Shown: positions 54,466-63,814 of the stretch, piece by piece
Numbering within the stretch: position 1 is the stretch's first letter
Layout: the number at the start of each line of letters is the position of its first letter
Source: Hemicordylus capensis
Taxonomy: Eukaryota; Chordata; Lepidosauria; Squamata; Cordylidae
Length of the DNA: 64,000 nucleotides
Assembly (NCBI RefSeq): GCF_027244095.1
Contig: NC_069669.1
Span: forward strand, 10,256,501-10,320,500
Reading direction: 5' to 3'
Made by a program: the position numbers and the translations under genes
Notes under the pieces: model-generated
What the model was told of the DNA's origin: nothing
The model's input: only the letters and a program-made list of their open reading frames with translations
Databases searched by the model: none

Positions 54466-54704
54466 TGTGTGTGTGGCAGTGTGGGTGGGATGAGAGTTCC
54501 ATCAGGAATCTTTGGTATCAAATTTAGGAGTATTTCATTACTGAAATCTTGCAGGAGAAGGAGTTTCCAGTGGCCTCTGGGTGAAGGTTTGATATTTGCA
54601 ATGCATACTCAAGTTTGGCCTCTTTCCCCACAGTAACACAACCCCACCGTCCTTTCCCCCACCCCGCACTCTACTTTAAAACAGGATTAAGAACACACCA
54701 GGCC

Positions 54705-55799
54705 ATAAAATCTCTAAGTTGCTCTTTAATGTGTTAAACTGGAGATGCAGAACCCACCACACAGATCTCTGCCCGGGACTGTCAAATCTCAAAGCGTGGT
54801 CCTCATCCTGGGGACTAATCAGTTCCCCATCGTCCTCTTCCATCACGAATGGGCCGGCTGGGAAATGTTGGCCTCTGGGTTTCTTCTCTCAAATCCCAGT
54901 CCTTTGGGGGTGGGAGCCAGCAAGAGGGAGCTTTGCAGCAGTCAGACAGGAGTACAGGCAGAAGTGGGCTCTTCTGCCCGGCTGTGTCTCTCCCAGAAGC
55001 TCTTGCCAGTACCTCTCTCCCCCCATAACAAATGAAGATGAGTCCTAAAAGTGGCTCCCATGGGAATGCTAGAGGCGTCCCTGGAACGGTGGTGTTGACT
55101 GTTACAGCTGCTACAGTCCTAACCTCAGAGAGTTAGGAACAGAGCTTCCTCTCTGCTCTTGGGAGTGGTTGGGCATAACCCTTCGTGCAAAGGAGACCCC
55201 TTTTTTGTATCACCCACCCCCCAATCCCCCAAGGAAGCACGACGGGGGCTGTCTTAGCACTAGCCAAACCTGTCCAGTGAGTAACAAAAGATGAAACGTG
55301 TAAGGGTAAGATCTAGGGAAGGACTCCGACACTTCCTAGGGCGTGCCCGGATGAGTCAGGGGGTCAGATAAAGTCGTGAGTGGATGTCCTAAGTCTGGGA
55401 AGGGTGCCCAGCCCCTGGACAGCAAGGAGGTCACCTTGATACCTGGCTGAGAATCAGAAATCCAGGTGTAGGCCAAGGTACTGTAGCTGCTCAGGTAAGA
55501 TGGCCAGGGTCAGGTGGGGCGAAGGTGGCTGGGGTGTCCTCTCCTCTCAGATGCTGGGAGGTTGATGCTGCTAGGAAGACAAATGGAAGGACCGTGTCCA
55601 GCAATGAGGCTGAGATTGCAAAGTGAGAGGTGCAACTTAGGAGAGAGGAGATCAGGGCAACGGGGTGGGGTCTCTCTTAGGAACTCTGCTCCGGTTGATC
55701 TCAGAAGACGCACACACAAAAATTAGTCCATCAAATTTACGTGGGGGCTGGGGGAAGCTGGGGAGAGGCAGGCAGGAGAGGCCAGGCTGTGCCTGCAGC
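54705..55799 (-). other. Probable septin 3' UTR
   Basis: About 1.1 kb directly after the septin stop, unusually free of recognisable repeats for this window. It ends near an ATTAAA signal (around 54725 on the minus strand), followed after some 20 bases by a GT-rich stretch (tggtgtgttc) typical of a cleavage site. The extent is inferred. Confidence 0.5.
54723..54731 (-). terminator. Candidate polyadenylation signal (ATTAAA) of the septin gene
   Basis: ATTAAA is the commonest natural variant of AATAAA. It is followed by a short spacer and a TGGTGTGT-like downstream element. No better signal was seen closer to the stop. Confidence 0.4.
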
Positions 55800-55950
55800 T
55801 CAAAGGTGACTCTCCGGCTCTCCGTTGATGGAGTTCAGCGCCAGCCGCTCGCCGCCCTTCGCCCCCAGGTTGCTCTCGCTGAGGCGTCGCATGCGGTATT
55901 GCTCATAATGGATGCTGTGGGTGATGTCTTTGAGATCTTGGAGATGGGAC
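55800..55950 (-). CDS. SEPTIN12: Septin, last coding exon and stop codon
   Basis: 151 nt including TGA. It completes the Arg codon, then reads SHLQDLKDITHSIHYEQYRM and RRLSESNLGAKGGERLALNS, ending NGEPESHL. The short C-terminus without a coiled coil is typical of the SEPT3/9/12 subgroup. SHLQDLKDITH.IHYE.YR is nearest SEPTIN12, but the final tail does not match any subgroup tail I remember. The acceptor is cctttgccag. This exon completes the 170 C-terminal residues visible here. Confidence 0.92.
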
Positions 55951-56170
55951 CTGGCAAAGGGACATCAGCGGTTGGATCAGCTTTGCAAGCAAAGGTTTCG
56001 GACAGACCCCCCCCACCCCCAATATCTGGCTGCTTCCTTCCTGTTCTCCATCGTCCTGGCCCCAATCCTTCCCACCTGCCCCAGAAAAGAGCAGTGGATG
56101 TTATAGACATTACAGTAGGAGAAGCTTCCGACCGATTCGGGAGCTGGGTGTGCTGTCGATTTCGGATTGT

Positions 56171-56360
56171 GTGCTGGATAAAAACAAGATCGGAGGCGGG
56201 GATCTGGAGCATCAGACAAGCCCCACCTGGGTAAGACGAGCATGCCCGACCCAGAGTCTGTCCCCAGCTTCTGAACAGGGTAGCGGGGAAATTGCCCTAC
56301 CCAGTTGGGGCTTGACTGACGAGGAGGCTCCCCACCTCTGACCTCGTTTTTATCTAGCAC
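56171..56360. repeat. Long inverted repeat in a septin intron
   Basis: Arms 56171-56239 and 56291-56360, about 70 bp each, are diverged reverse complements (gtgctggataaaaac / gtttttatctagcac; caagccccacctgggta / tacccagttggggcttg). Loop of about 50 bp. Confidence 0.85.
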
Positions 56361-56615
56361 ATGACCAGATTGGGAGGGCGCCCCGCTCCCAAATTAGGCT
56401 CGGCAGGGGATTGGCAGGAAAACAGCACAAAGGGAAAGGATCCCCCTCCGCCTTCCCCGAGGCCCCAACCCAAATTGAGCCCCTCGCCTCCTCATGGCTC
56501 CATTTGGTTTAGAAAAGGAGTTGGGCAACCCTAAGCAGACTGTGTGTAGAATGCCCCATGGGGTTTGGCATGGAGTCTGTCCCCGCCCCGCTTGGAGGGC
56601 CAGGTCGCAGCTCAC

Positions 56616-56667
56616 CGGATCAAGAGGTCCCGCAGCAAAGGAAACTCGCAGTGGGCCGGGTTCTCCA
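56616..56667 (-). CDS. SEPTIN12: Septin, short exon ENPAHCEFPLLRDLLIR
   Basis: 52 nt: two bases finishing Val, sixteen codons ENPAHCEFPLLRDLLI, and two bases of an Arg codon. The acceptor is ttctcttccag and the donor gtgagc. HCEF.LLRDLLIR is the most conserved part of the septin unique element, which contributes to the filament interface. The phase fits both neighbours. Confidence 0.92.
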
Positions 56668-56884
56668 CTGGAAGAGAAGAACAAAAGGGACGGCTGAGCT
56701 CCTGGCAGGGGGAAACTGGCTGAGCATCTTCTAGGGCAACTGTCAGCTGGGGGGGGGGACAAGTGGGGAAATGTCCAGAGGAGCAAAAAAGACATACTGA
56801 GCCAGGCTGAGTGTGGCAGGGGTACCAGCAGCTTTTTCAAACCTTCAAACCAGAACGGGAAATCCCGCAGCAACACGTGAGAAC

Positions 56885-57005
56885 AGAAAAGGACCCCTGG
56901 CTGGATCTGACCCGAGGTCCATCTGATCCAGTTTTCTGTTCCCATCAGCAGCCAGACTAATGTTCTCGGGAAGCCCATAACCCGGACAACAGCTCTCCCG
57001 GTTTG
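56885..57005 (-). mobile_element. CR1-like LINE 3' UTR fragment
   Basis: ggatctgacccgaggtccat and ctgatccagttttctgttcc with cgggaagcccataacccgga. Confidence 0.55.
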
Positions 57006-57135
57006 CACCCGGCACCTGGCATTTGGTTCTGGCCCACTGGGGCCTTTGATTTATGCACCCGCTGCTCTTGTGGGGTGCACAGCCGCGCTGGGGAGGCTCC
57101 TTCGGGGCACCCCCTGGCGTCTCAGATGAAGTTAC

Positions 57136-57232
57136 CTTCAATGATCCCCCACTTGGTCTTGCGTCCCAGGACCTTCTTCCCGTTCGCCTGGTGCTCCTTG
57201 TCTGCTCCCACCACCGCAAAAGGGATTTTCTC
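57136..57232 (-). CDS. SEPTIN12: Septin, exon with VVGAD...GRKTKWGIIE
   Basis: 97 nt: 32 codons plus one base, EKIPFAVVGADKEHQANGKK then VLGRKTKWGIIE. The acceptor is taatgcag and the donor gtaac. It holds the start of the septin unique element around the conserved Trp-Gly. GRKTKWG is the SEPT9/12 form (SEPT3 has GRKTPWG), and VVGAD.EH favours SEPT12. QANGK replaces the usual V-N-G, a small departure. It joins the next exon through a split Val codon (G/TG). Confidence 0.93.
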
Positions 57233-57540
57233 CTGCATTAAGGGAAGGGGAGAGGCTGATCCAGAGTAGGTCAAGCAGGTCATGGCCCTCCTGGGGGGCT
57301 ATTCCTATCTGCTGCTGCTCCTACAGGAACATTTTCCCCTCCGCTCCCCCATTCTAATTACTCCACTATCTCCTTCTTGGATTAGTTCACACGGAGAATC
57401 TCAACCAATCAGGGATCACGTAGTGAAAGAGGGTGTGATGTCACAATGCTACATAGCCCATCAGATCTGGCAGTGTGATGACATCAGGGAAGGCAATAGG
57501 AGTAGACAGCTGAGTGTGAGGGCAATGCTTTATGAATATT

Positions 57541-57577
<37 letters not shown>

Positions 57578-57830
57578 TTGATTTCTATACCGCCCTTCCA
57601 AAAATGGCTCAGGGCAGTTGACACAGAGAAATAATGAATAAATAAGATGGCTTCCTGTTCCCAAACGGCTCACAATCTAAAAAAGCCCCATAAGAGAGAC
57701 GCCAGCAACAGTCACTGGAGGTACTGTGCTGGGGGTGGAGAAGGCCAGCTACTCTCCCCCTGCTAAATAAAGAGAATTGTCACATTAAAAGGTGCCTCTT
57801 TGCCAAGTTAGCAGAGGTTATGAATAAGCA
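57541..57830 (+). mobile_element. L2-like 3' end / SINE-type repeat with (ATA)n lead
   Basis: (ATA)n at 57544-57577, then tttctataccgcccttccaa, cacaatctaaaaaagcccca, ccccctgctaaataaagaga. Confidence 0.7.
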
Positions 57831-58011
57831 AATGCTTCCGAAGTAATCACTAATAACACGTGTATGTGTGTGTGAAACACTGCCAAAAATGTTACTAAAA
57901 AAGAGTGCACACTTCATTTTTATTGTTCAGTTTTTTATACTGCCTTTCATAAGACATCCCAAGGCAGTTCAGTTCAATGCTACACATGGTTCCATCCAGC
58001 CCCTCTCAGAT

Positions 58012-58302
58012 AGAGCTGGTCTTGTGGTAGGGTCTGTGGCAGGGTCTGCCCTGGCTTGCATTTGAATGGGAGACCACATGTGTGAGCACTGGAAGATATT
58101 CCCCTTAGGGGATGGGGCCGCTCTGGGAAGAGCACCTGCCCGCTTGCATGCAGAAGGTTCCCTCCCTGGCAGCATCTTCAAGATAGGGCTCAGAGAGACT
58201 CTTGCCCGTAACCTTGGAGAAGACATTGCCAGTCTGTGTAGCCAATACTGAGCGAGATGGACCAAGGGTCTGACTCAGTAAGTGGCAGCTTTCTATGTTC
58301 CT
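58012..58302 (+). mobile_element. Composite 5S/tRNA-Ala SINE, 32 bp from a septin splice donor
   Basis: agctggtcttgtggtagggt, box C block gaatgggagaccacatg, tRNA unit, full tail. The 5S box A region is shortened. Confidence 0.9.
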
Positions 58303-58334
58303 AATTTCTTGCCTGCCAAATTTGCACCACTCAC

Positions 58335-58430
58335 CCGGATTTTGTTATTGAGGAGCCTGTCATCTGGGTCGTCATCAAAGGCCTCCTGGGGATAAACGTG
58401 GATTCCATGGGCCTTCAAATCTTTCTGGAT
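58335..58430 (-). CDS. SEPTIN12: Septin, next exon (IQKDLKAHGIHVYPQ...)
   Basis: 96 nt, exactly 32 codons, phase 0 on both sides: IQKDLKAHGIHVYPQEAFDD ending LLNNKIR. The acceptor is ccctgcag and the donor gtgagt. The VYPQ..FD.D.(D/E)D.L.N.K.R pattern is the standard post-G4 septin segment. A composite SINE ends about 32 bp past the donor in the following intron, so repeat insertion has come very close to this exon. Confidence 0.92.
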
Positions 58431-58639
58431 CTGCAGGGATAAAATGATTGGCTTAGAGACCAAAGAAGTAGCTGTCCCACTTCTGGATTGGGAGTGCAGC
58501 CCCTTCACTGGTAGGATGAGGTAGGCAAATACCCACCTGACTAGATAGGCTTATGTTCAAAGCAGATTCAACAAGGTTCTCCCCACCAATGCCTTTTGAC
58601 TTTGTCTAGAATCTAGACCCCAAGTGACCTTGTGCTACT

Positions 58640-59000
58640 GGGATCCCCCACACCAGAGGAACCCGAGCTAGTACTCCAATCATGACCCGAGGATACAACC
58701 CTGCCTTCATCCTCTGACTCAGAAGAGTCCCAAGGCCCCTTTAAGGAACAGCGCCTTTCTGGGAAAGGGATGGGGCCAATTCACCCTGCCTGGGCAGCAG
58801 TTATAAAATCTGGTTGTCTGCTAAGATGCTGGAGCAACGTTCCTTCTATGTCGCTATGCCCAGCTCTTGTTTCCTTGCTCTGACTGAGCTTCTGACTCTT
58901 GCCCTCAGAAGTGTCCAAGGTCTGGCATACTCATGGATCCCTGGCTTGATGGTGACCCTGCCTGGGCCTGGAATAGGAGAGCGTGCCACTCTCCCACTAC
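58640..59000 (+). mobile_element. Possible LTR-type retroelement fragment in a septin intron
   Basis: Similar to 12290-12580. Contains a TATA-like ttataaaatc. Old and incomplete; family uncertain. Confidence 0.3.
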
Positions 59001-59031
59001 GGGAACTGTGTGGCTCCCTCAGCACTCTTAC

Positions 59032-59149
59032 CCTCTGTTTGAATTCGGCTCGCTCCTCTAGGGTCAGGGTGTCCGCCTTGGCAATTACTGGCACTACGTT
59101 GGTGATCTTGCTGAGCCTCCTCATGAACTCCAGGTCCAAGGGACGCAGC
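59032..59149 (-). CDS. SEPTIN12: SEPT3/9/12-subgroup septin, GTPase-domain exon with the G4 motif
   Basis: 118 nt: one base finishing the previous codon, then [14 protein letters not shown]...[26 protein letters not shown] is the septin G4 motif that contacts guanine. The acceptor is cctcccacag and the donor gtaag, phase 0. Septins are GTP-binding proteins that assemble into hetero-oligomeric filaments at membranes. Exons for the P-loop, switch regions and VHCC block must lie upstream; I could not find them between 59150 and 64000. The symbol is the nearest family name: the downstream exons read closest to SEPTIN12 as I remember it, but a fourth subgroup paralogue is possible. Confidence 0.9.
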
Positions 59150-59244
59150 CTGTGGGAGGAAACATAGAGAGACTCACTCACAGTAGTGATGTGAAGGCAC
59201 TGGATGGCAGCAAAGCCTGGGCCTCTGCATACTTACGGGTAGAG

Positions 59245-59430
59245 ATGTGCAGGAAACAAATTTTTCTATTAATTTTGAATTTGAACCGAATTCTGAAAAT
59301 TTGTTTCGAAGTTGAATCAAATTCGAATCTGGTCAAAAATTTGATTCAAATTTGAATCGATTCAACTCTGTTTTGGCACCTTTTAAAAACCAATCAGGGG
59401 GCCTGAATGGGTTTTAAAAGGTGCCGAATG
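59245..59430 (-). mobile_element. AATTCGAA-rich hAT-like element, partial
   Basis: agagatgtgcaggaaacaaa end and aatcagggggcctgaatggg middle, in reverse orientation to 52849. Cut at a SINE border. Confidence 0.7.
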
Positions 59431-59662
59431 GTACTACATGTGAGCACTGTACGATATTCTCCTTAGGGGATGGGGCCGCTCCGGGAAGAGTACCTGCCTG
59501 TTTGCATGCCGAAGGTTCTAAATTCCCTCCCTGGCAGCATCTCCGAGATAGGGCTGAGAAAGACTCTTGCCTGTAACCTTGGAGAAGCCGCTGCCAGTCT
59601 GTGTAGACAATACTGCACTAGATAGACATATGGTACAAGGCAGCTTTCTGTGTTCCTGTCTT
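59431..59662 (+). mobile_element. Composite SINE, 5'-truncated
   Basis: Begins actacatgtgagcactgtac (end of the 5S head), then the tRNA unit and tail. Confidence 0.85.
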
Positions 59663-59664
59663 CC

Positions 59665-60945
59665 AAACCCAGTGGGTTCCTAACCTTGTACATGGTTTGT
59701 GGGAGGCTCTGATCCTTTGTATTTAAAGCAACAAGAGTGAAATGTAACTTATTCCACTTACGAGAGCTACAGGCATGCCGATCTGGTTTTATAGCATATG
59801 GCTGGATCTTTATATTAAATGGATACAAGAAGGCCCATGATCTCCTGAGCTGGCTGTCCCATGTTTGCCCTAAAGTCAGAAGATTCTAACCTTGCCTGCT
59901 GAAAGCCTTATGGGATGTTGGAAAGCTTGCTGAGTCCTCTAGAGGGATTTTAGTTGGTCATAATAAAGGAAACTTTACTTGGCTACTATGACTTTAGGAA
60001 ACAAAGAAAATGGGGGCTATTTTGGCAATTTTCAGCAAGGGGCAACTCACTAGCACTTCTCTGGGTTGACAGCCATCTTTTTAGCTTCCTCGGAACGTCC
60101 CTCGGAACACGGCTGTGTCAAGATGTTGCATCATTCTGAGGGACATTTTGGGGAAATCAAAATGGCGGCCATCATTCAAATGGAGGACTGGTGAGTTTCA
60201 TTTCCCTATTCCTGAAATTTGTCCCTATTTTCCATTTTGTGAAAGGGGGGCAATTTTGTCCCCCCTTGCCTACGAAACCCTCCTCAACTTCCCGCAAAGT
60301 CCTCTTTGAGAACTTCACCTTGGAAAGTTGAGAACTTTCAGCCCAGCCTTAATTATAACAAAGAATAGAACTTGTCCGCATGACATAAGTTTTCAGCATC
60401 CTAAAGTGATAGCAATTGCCCATGGGGAGGAAGAATCCTCCTCAAGTGACGAGGCAGGGAACCTTTCATACGCCAGGGAAGAATTTGTTTCTTTAATCTG
60501 CTTTCAGGCTGTACCACCCCCGACCCTCCACCCCCACCACACACCCCTTCAACTAACACAGGTGCATGTGAGCAGATGGACTAGAAACTTGAGTAGACTT
60601 ACTTTGCACCAACTTCTCATTTAAAGCTGTCCTTTCCCCCAACAATGCCCTATAAGCATGGCCACTCTTATAATTATTGTCATTATGTTATTCTAGTGGT
60701 CTGTCCCCAGGACACTGGCAAAGCTGGTCCCACCCGAGCTAACAGGGTGTTTGAAACAGTCTGTTTTGCTCTCTCTGCTCTCAAGCTTTGAAGTGTTAAT
60801 GCCCTCTTCTGCCACTAGGTGCCGCTATTTCCTGTGGGTTTATAAGGCTGTACAACACAGTCTGTATTTAACCTGGAGGCCGCCTCAGTGCTCCAGAGGC
60901 AGCTCCAGTTAAAACTGGTGTTTTGGGTAGCCAAGACAATTCAAT
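59665..60945. other. Septin intron (or beyond) without a recognised feature
   Basis: I searched the minus strand for the preceding septin exon (VHCC...GHS block) and did not see it. No repeats recognised except short runs. Confidence 0.4.
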
Positions 60946-61155
60946 TTAGCCCAATTCTGTTATGAGCCCCGCCGCCTATTGAGATCACCCAGGGAGGTCC
61001 ATCTGCAGTTGCCAGCCGGAGGCCTTGGAATGCACTCCCTACTGAAATAAGAGCCTCCCCATCTCTGGCAGCTTTAAAAAATTTTCTAAAGACTGGATAT
61101 CATCCAGGCTTCTAATTAGACTTCTAGAATTCACCATTGTTTTGAAATTGTTTTA

Positions 61156-61166
61156 ACACCACCACC

Positions 61167-61198
<32 letters not shown>

Positions 61199-61209
61199 CA
61201 ACAACAACA
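61156..61209. repeat. (ACC)n/(AAC)n microsatellite
   Basis: Eight ACC units, then AAC units; tail of the inserted repeat. Confidence 0.93.
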
Positions 61210-61460
61210 TTTATATACCGCTTTCCAACAACAGTTTCCAAAGCGGTTTACATAAATAAATAAATAAATAAATAAATAAGATGGATCGCTGTTCCCAAAG
61301 GGATCTCAATCTAAAAAGAAACATAAGCTAGACACCAGTAACAGTCACTGGAGGTACTGTGCTGGGGGTGGATAGGGCCAGTTACTCTCCCCCTGCTAAA
61401 TAAAGAGCATGACCATGTTAAAAGGTGCCTCTTTGCCAAGTTAGCAGGGGAAGGCTTTAA
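61210..61460 (+). mobile_element. L2-like 3' end / SINE-type repeat inserted in a LINE
   Basis: atataccgctttccaacaac, (AAAT)n, ctcaatctaaaaagaaacat, ccccctgctaaataaagagc. Confidence 0.7.
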
Positions 61461-61559
61461 TGTTTGTTTTATTCCGTGCAGTTTTATTGTAAACCACCCA
61501 GAGTTTGGGGCAATATATACATATGCTCAATAAATAAATAATAAAGAACATTTGAATGG

Positions 61560-61812
61560 TGGCGAATACCCTGCTAACAGGGCAAAGAAGCACCTTTTAA
61601 AGCGGTGATTCCCTTATGTTTAGTAGGGGGAGAGTAATGGGCCCAATTCACCCCCAGCACAGCATCCTACCGGTGCCTGTTGCTGGTGACTACCTTATGT
61701 TCCTTTTTAGACTGAGAACCCTTTGGGGACAGGGAGCCATCTTATTTATTTACCTTATTTTTCTATATAAACCGCTCAACTTCTATTGAAAAGCCGTATA
61801 TAAGTAGTAGTA
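61560..61812 (-). mobile_element. Inverted second copy of the same repeat
   Basis: tagtagggggagagtaatgg, ctttttagactgagaaccct, atataaaccgctcaacttct: the reverse complement of 61210-61460. Confidence 0.7.
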
Positions 61813-61813
61813 G

Positions 61814-62085
61814 CCACCTAATGAGGCAGTGGGGAGGTAACTTGCCTAGTGAGCAAGAGGTGGCTGGTTCGAATCCCCAGTGGTATGTTTCCCATAGTCT
61901 AGGAAACACCTATATCGGGCAGCAGCGATATCGGAAGATGCTGAAAAGCATCATCTCATACGGCGCGTGAGGAGGCAATGGCCAACCCCTCCTGTATTCT
62001 ACCAAAGACAACCCCAGGGCTCTGTGGTTGCCAGGAGTTGACATCGACTCGACAGCACAACTTTACTTTAGTAGTAGTAGTAGCT
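61814..62085 (+). mobile_element. Sauria SINE, full length
   Basis: ccacctaatgaggcagtggg, box B ggttcgaatcccc, agcagcgatatcggaagatg, gacatcgactcgacagcaca, (GTA)n tail. Confidence 0.93.
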
Positions 62086-62336
62086 GGCCGCTCTCTGGCC
62101 TCTGTACTTATCAGATGGGGCTTTCTTTCTTTTTTGCTCCTGGAAGCAAGGGAGAAGTGGGTGTCATATAAGACTAGCAACAGAAATGCTTGATCCTCTC
62201 TGTTAATTTGCCTTTGCTATATATAAGGCCAGGCTCAGCAAAGACCTGCATTTATGTCTGGCCTGCTGTAAACACAGATGGGTAGAGGCACAAGTTACAG
62301 GGTCTGATTGGGCAGAAGATAACTTCCTGTTTTGGG

Positions 62337-62407
62337 GGACTGGGTTGTAGCTCAGTGGAAGAGCATCTGTTTTGCATGCAGAAGGTCCCAGGTTCAATTC
62401 CTGGCGC
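62337..62407 (+). mobile_element. tRNA-Ala-like SINE head
   Basis: gggttgtagctcagtggaag and gtcccaggttcaattcctgg keep both Pol III boxes. The SINE body is missing and a hAT-like piece follows. It resembles a tRNA but pairs poorly at the acceptor end. Confidence 0.7.
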
Positions 62408-62582
62408 AGATTTCTGAGCGCCTCAGTACCACACCAGGAAATGTGGTGGGGTAGTACAGGAGCAGCTTTACTCGTGCGTAAAGGTACTGCTCCCTGCCCT
62501 GCCAAAACGATTCGGTGGGTTGCAAATATGTGATTCGGTGCTTCCCTACTAGACGTGCCGAATCGATTCGTGTACATCCCTC
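62408..62582 (-). mobile_element. hAT-like miniature element fragment
   Basis: Ends cgaatcgattcgtgtacatccct, the AATTCGAA-family terminus on the minus strand. Confidence 0.55.
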
Positions 62583-62589
62583 ATGCTGA

Positions 62590-63810
62590 TGGTGTCGGTT
62601 TTGACATGTTCTGCATTTTTATATTGCAATCTTGATCTCACTGTTATTTAAAAATGAAGCTAGCGGTCTCAAGGGAGGCTTAAACCGAACAGCAAGATAA
62701 AACAAAGGAGCAGCACCAGAAATAAAATAAAAATCCTGTCCACCACTTTGCACGTCTTAGAATGCAAAAAGCCGGAGGAGTGCTTTGATAAGTGATCGAC
62801 ATTATCAGACAGGAGAGTGCCTCTGAGTTCATACAGAGAGCCTGTTTCAGGTCACTGAGGAGCTCGCAGCTGGGCTGTGCACATCTGGGATTAGACAGAA
62901 AGATTTCCAAGGCAGAGGGCACCAGACAGGTGGCCATGGGGGGCTATGGTAGGCCTGCCCCCCCTTTTTCTCTCTGCCCCCACTTTTTAAATAAACAAAT
63001 ACTTTTTAAGTAACTGAATGCTGCTTGCACTAAGGACTGATGGGAACCAGATAAGCGCCCCACTCACATGTTTTGCCCCCCTAAACATTTAGACTGGCTA
63101 TGGGTCCAGAGGGCACAAATCCCTAGCAAATGTGAACCCTGTTTCCCCATATTAGGACGATAAACTCTAGGTGGGACCCACATTAAATGGGAAGGAGTGG
63201 GGTGGGATGAACAGTCACTCTGCCTCCTAGCCCCACACACCATGAGGGCTCAGGAGAAAGCTCTCTCCTCCCCTGGCTGTTTGCACCCTGAAGGAAAGCC
63301 CACCTCTCTCTTTTGAGGATTTAGTGGCCTTGCTTCTCCCATCCAGCCGGAATTCCTGGCTTCAATGCACCATTCGCCTCCCACTTCTGAGAGGCAGAAC
63401 GGGGTGGGGCCAGGCAGCAGCTGCAGGGCAGATGTTAAAAAAGGAGAAATAGGGCCAGGCAGCACCCACACGTATCGGGGGGAGGCGAGGAGGGGGAGCA
63501 GGGAAACAAGGAGCCCCGCAGTTGGTTGGGGATTTTTTTAAAAAAAAAAAATAGATGGAGGGGAAGAGTTTGTTTTAATGGAAAATGACAGACATTCCTG
63601 GCAGGTACGGAGGAATGCCTGGCATGAATCGTCTTGGAACGCTCCGACGCTGCCTTCCATGGTACCTGCAGGCCCAGATGGGTGAAAAGGTGCAGGGCGG
63701 TACCTGGTGGGAATAGGGGGTCCATTCCAGGGACAGAGTCCTCAAGACTGTTGACCCTCAAGGGAAGGGAATGAGAGTGTTGGTGGCCAAGAAGTCAGAG
63801 GGAATAGGAA
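62590..63810. other. Stretch without a recognised gene
   Basis: No septin exon or other family recognised. Holds a poly-A run near 63536-63552. Confidence 0.4.
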
Positions 63811-63814
63811 AGGA

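Larger units (their letters stand above)
60950..61553 (+). mobile_element. L2-like LINE 3' end, interrupted
   Basis: cttggaatgcactccctact, cagctttaaaaaattttcta (C-terminal ORF), split near 61160 by another repeat, resuming at gttttattgtaaaccaccca and ending (AATA)n. Confidence 0.6.

Noticed and set aside
62337-62407. Functional tRNA-Ala gene
   Set aside because: Boxes A and B look good, but the acceptor stem does not pair well and the locus belongs to a SINE family with dozens of copies. The same applies to 32866-32935.
63590-63760. Upstream septin exon or another gene near the right edge
   Set aside because: I looked for the septin P-loop, DTPG and VHCC segments on the minus strand and found none. 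The open frame lacks motifs.
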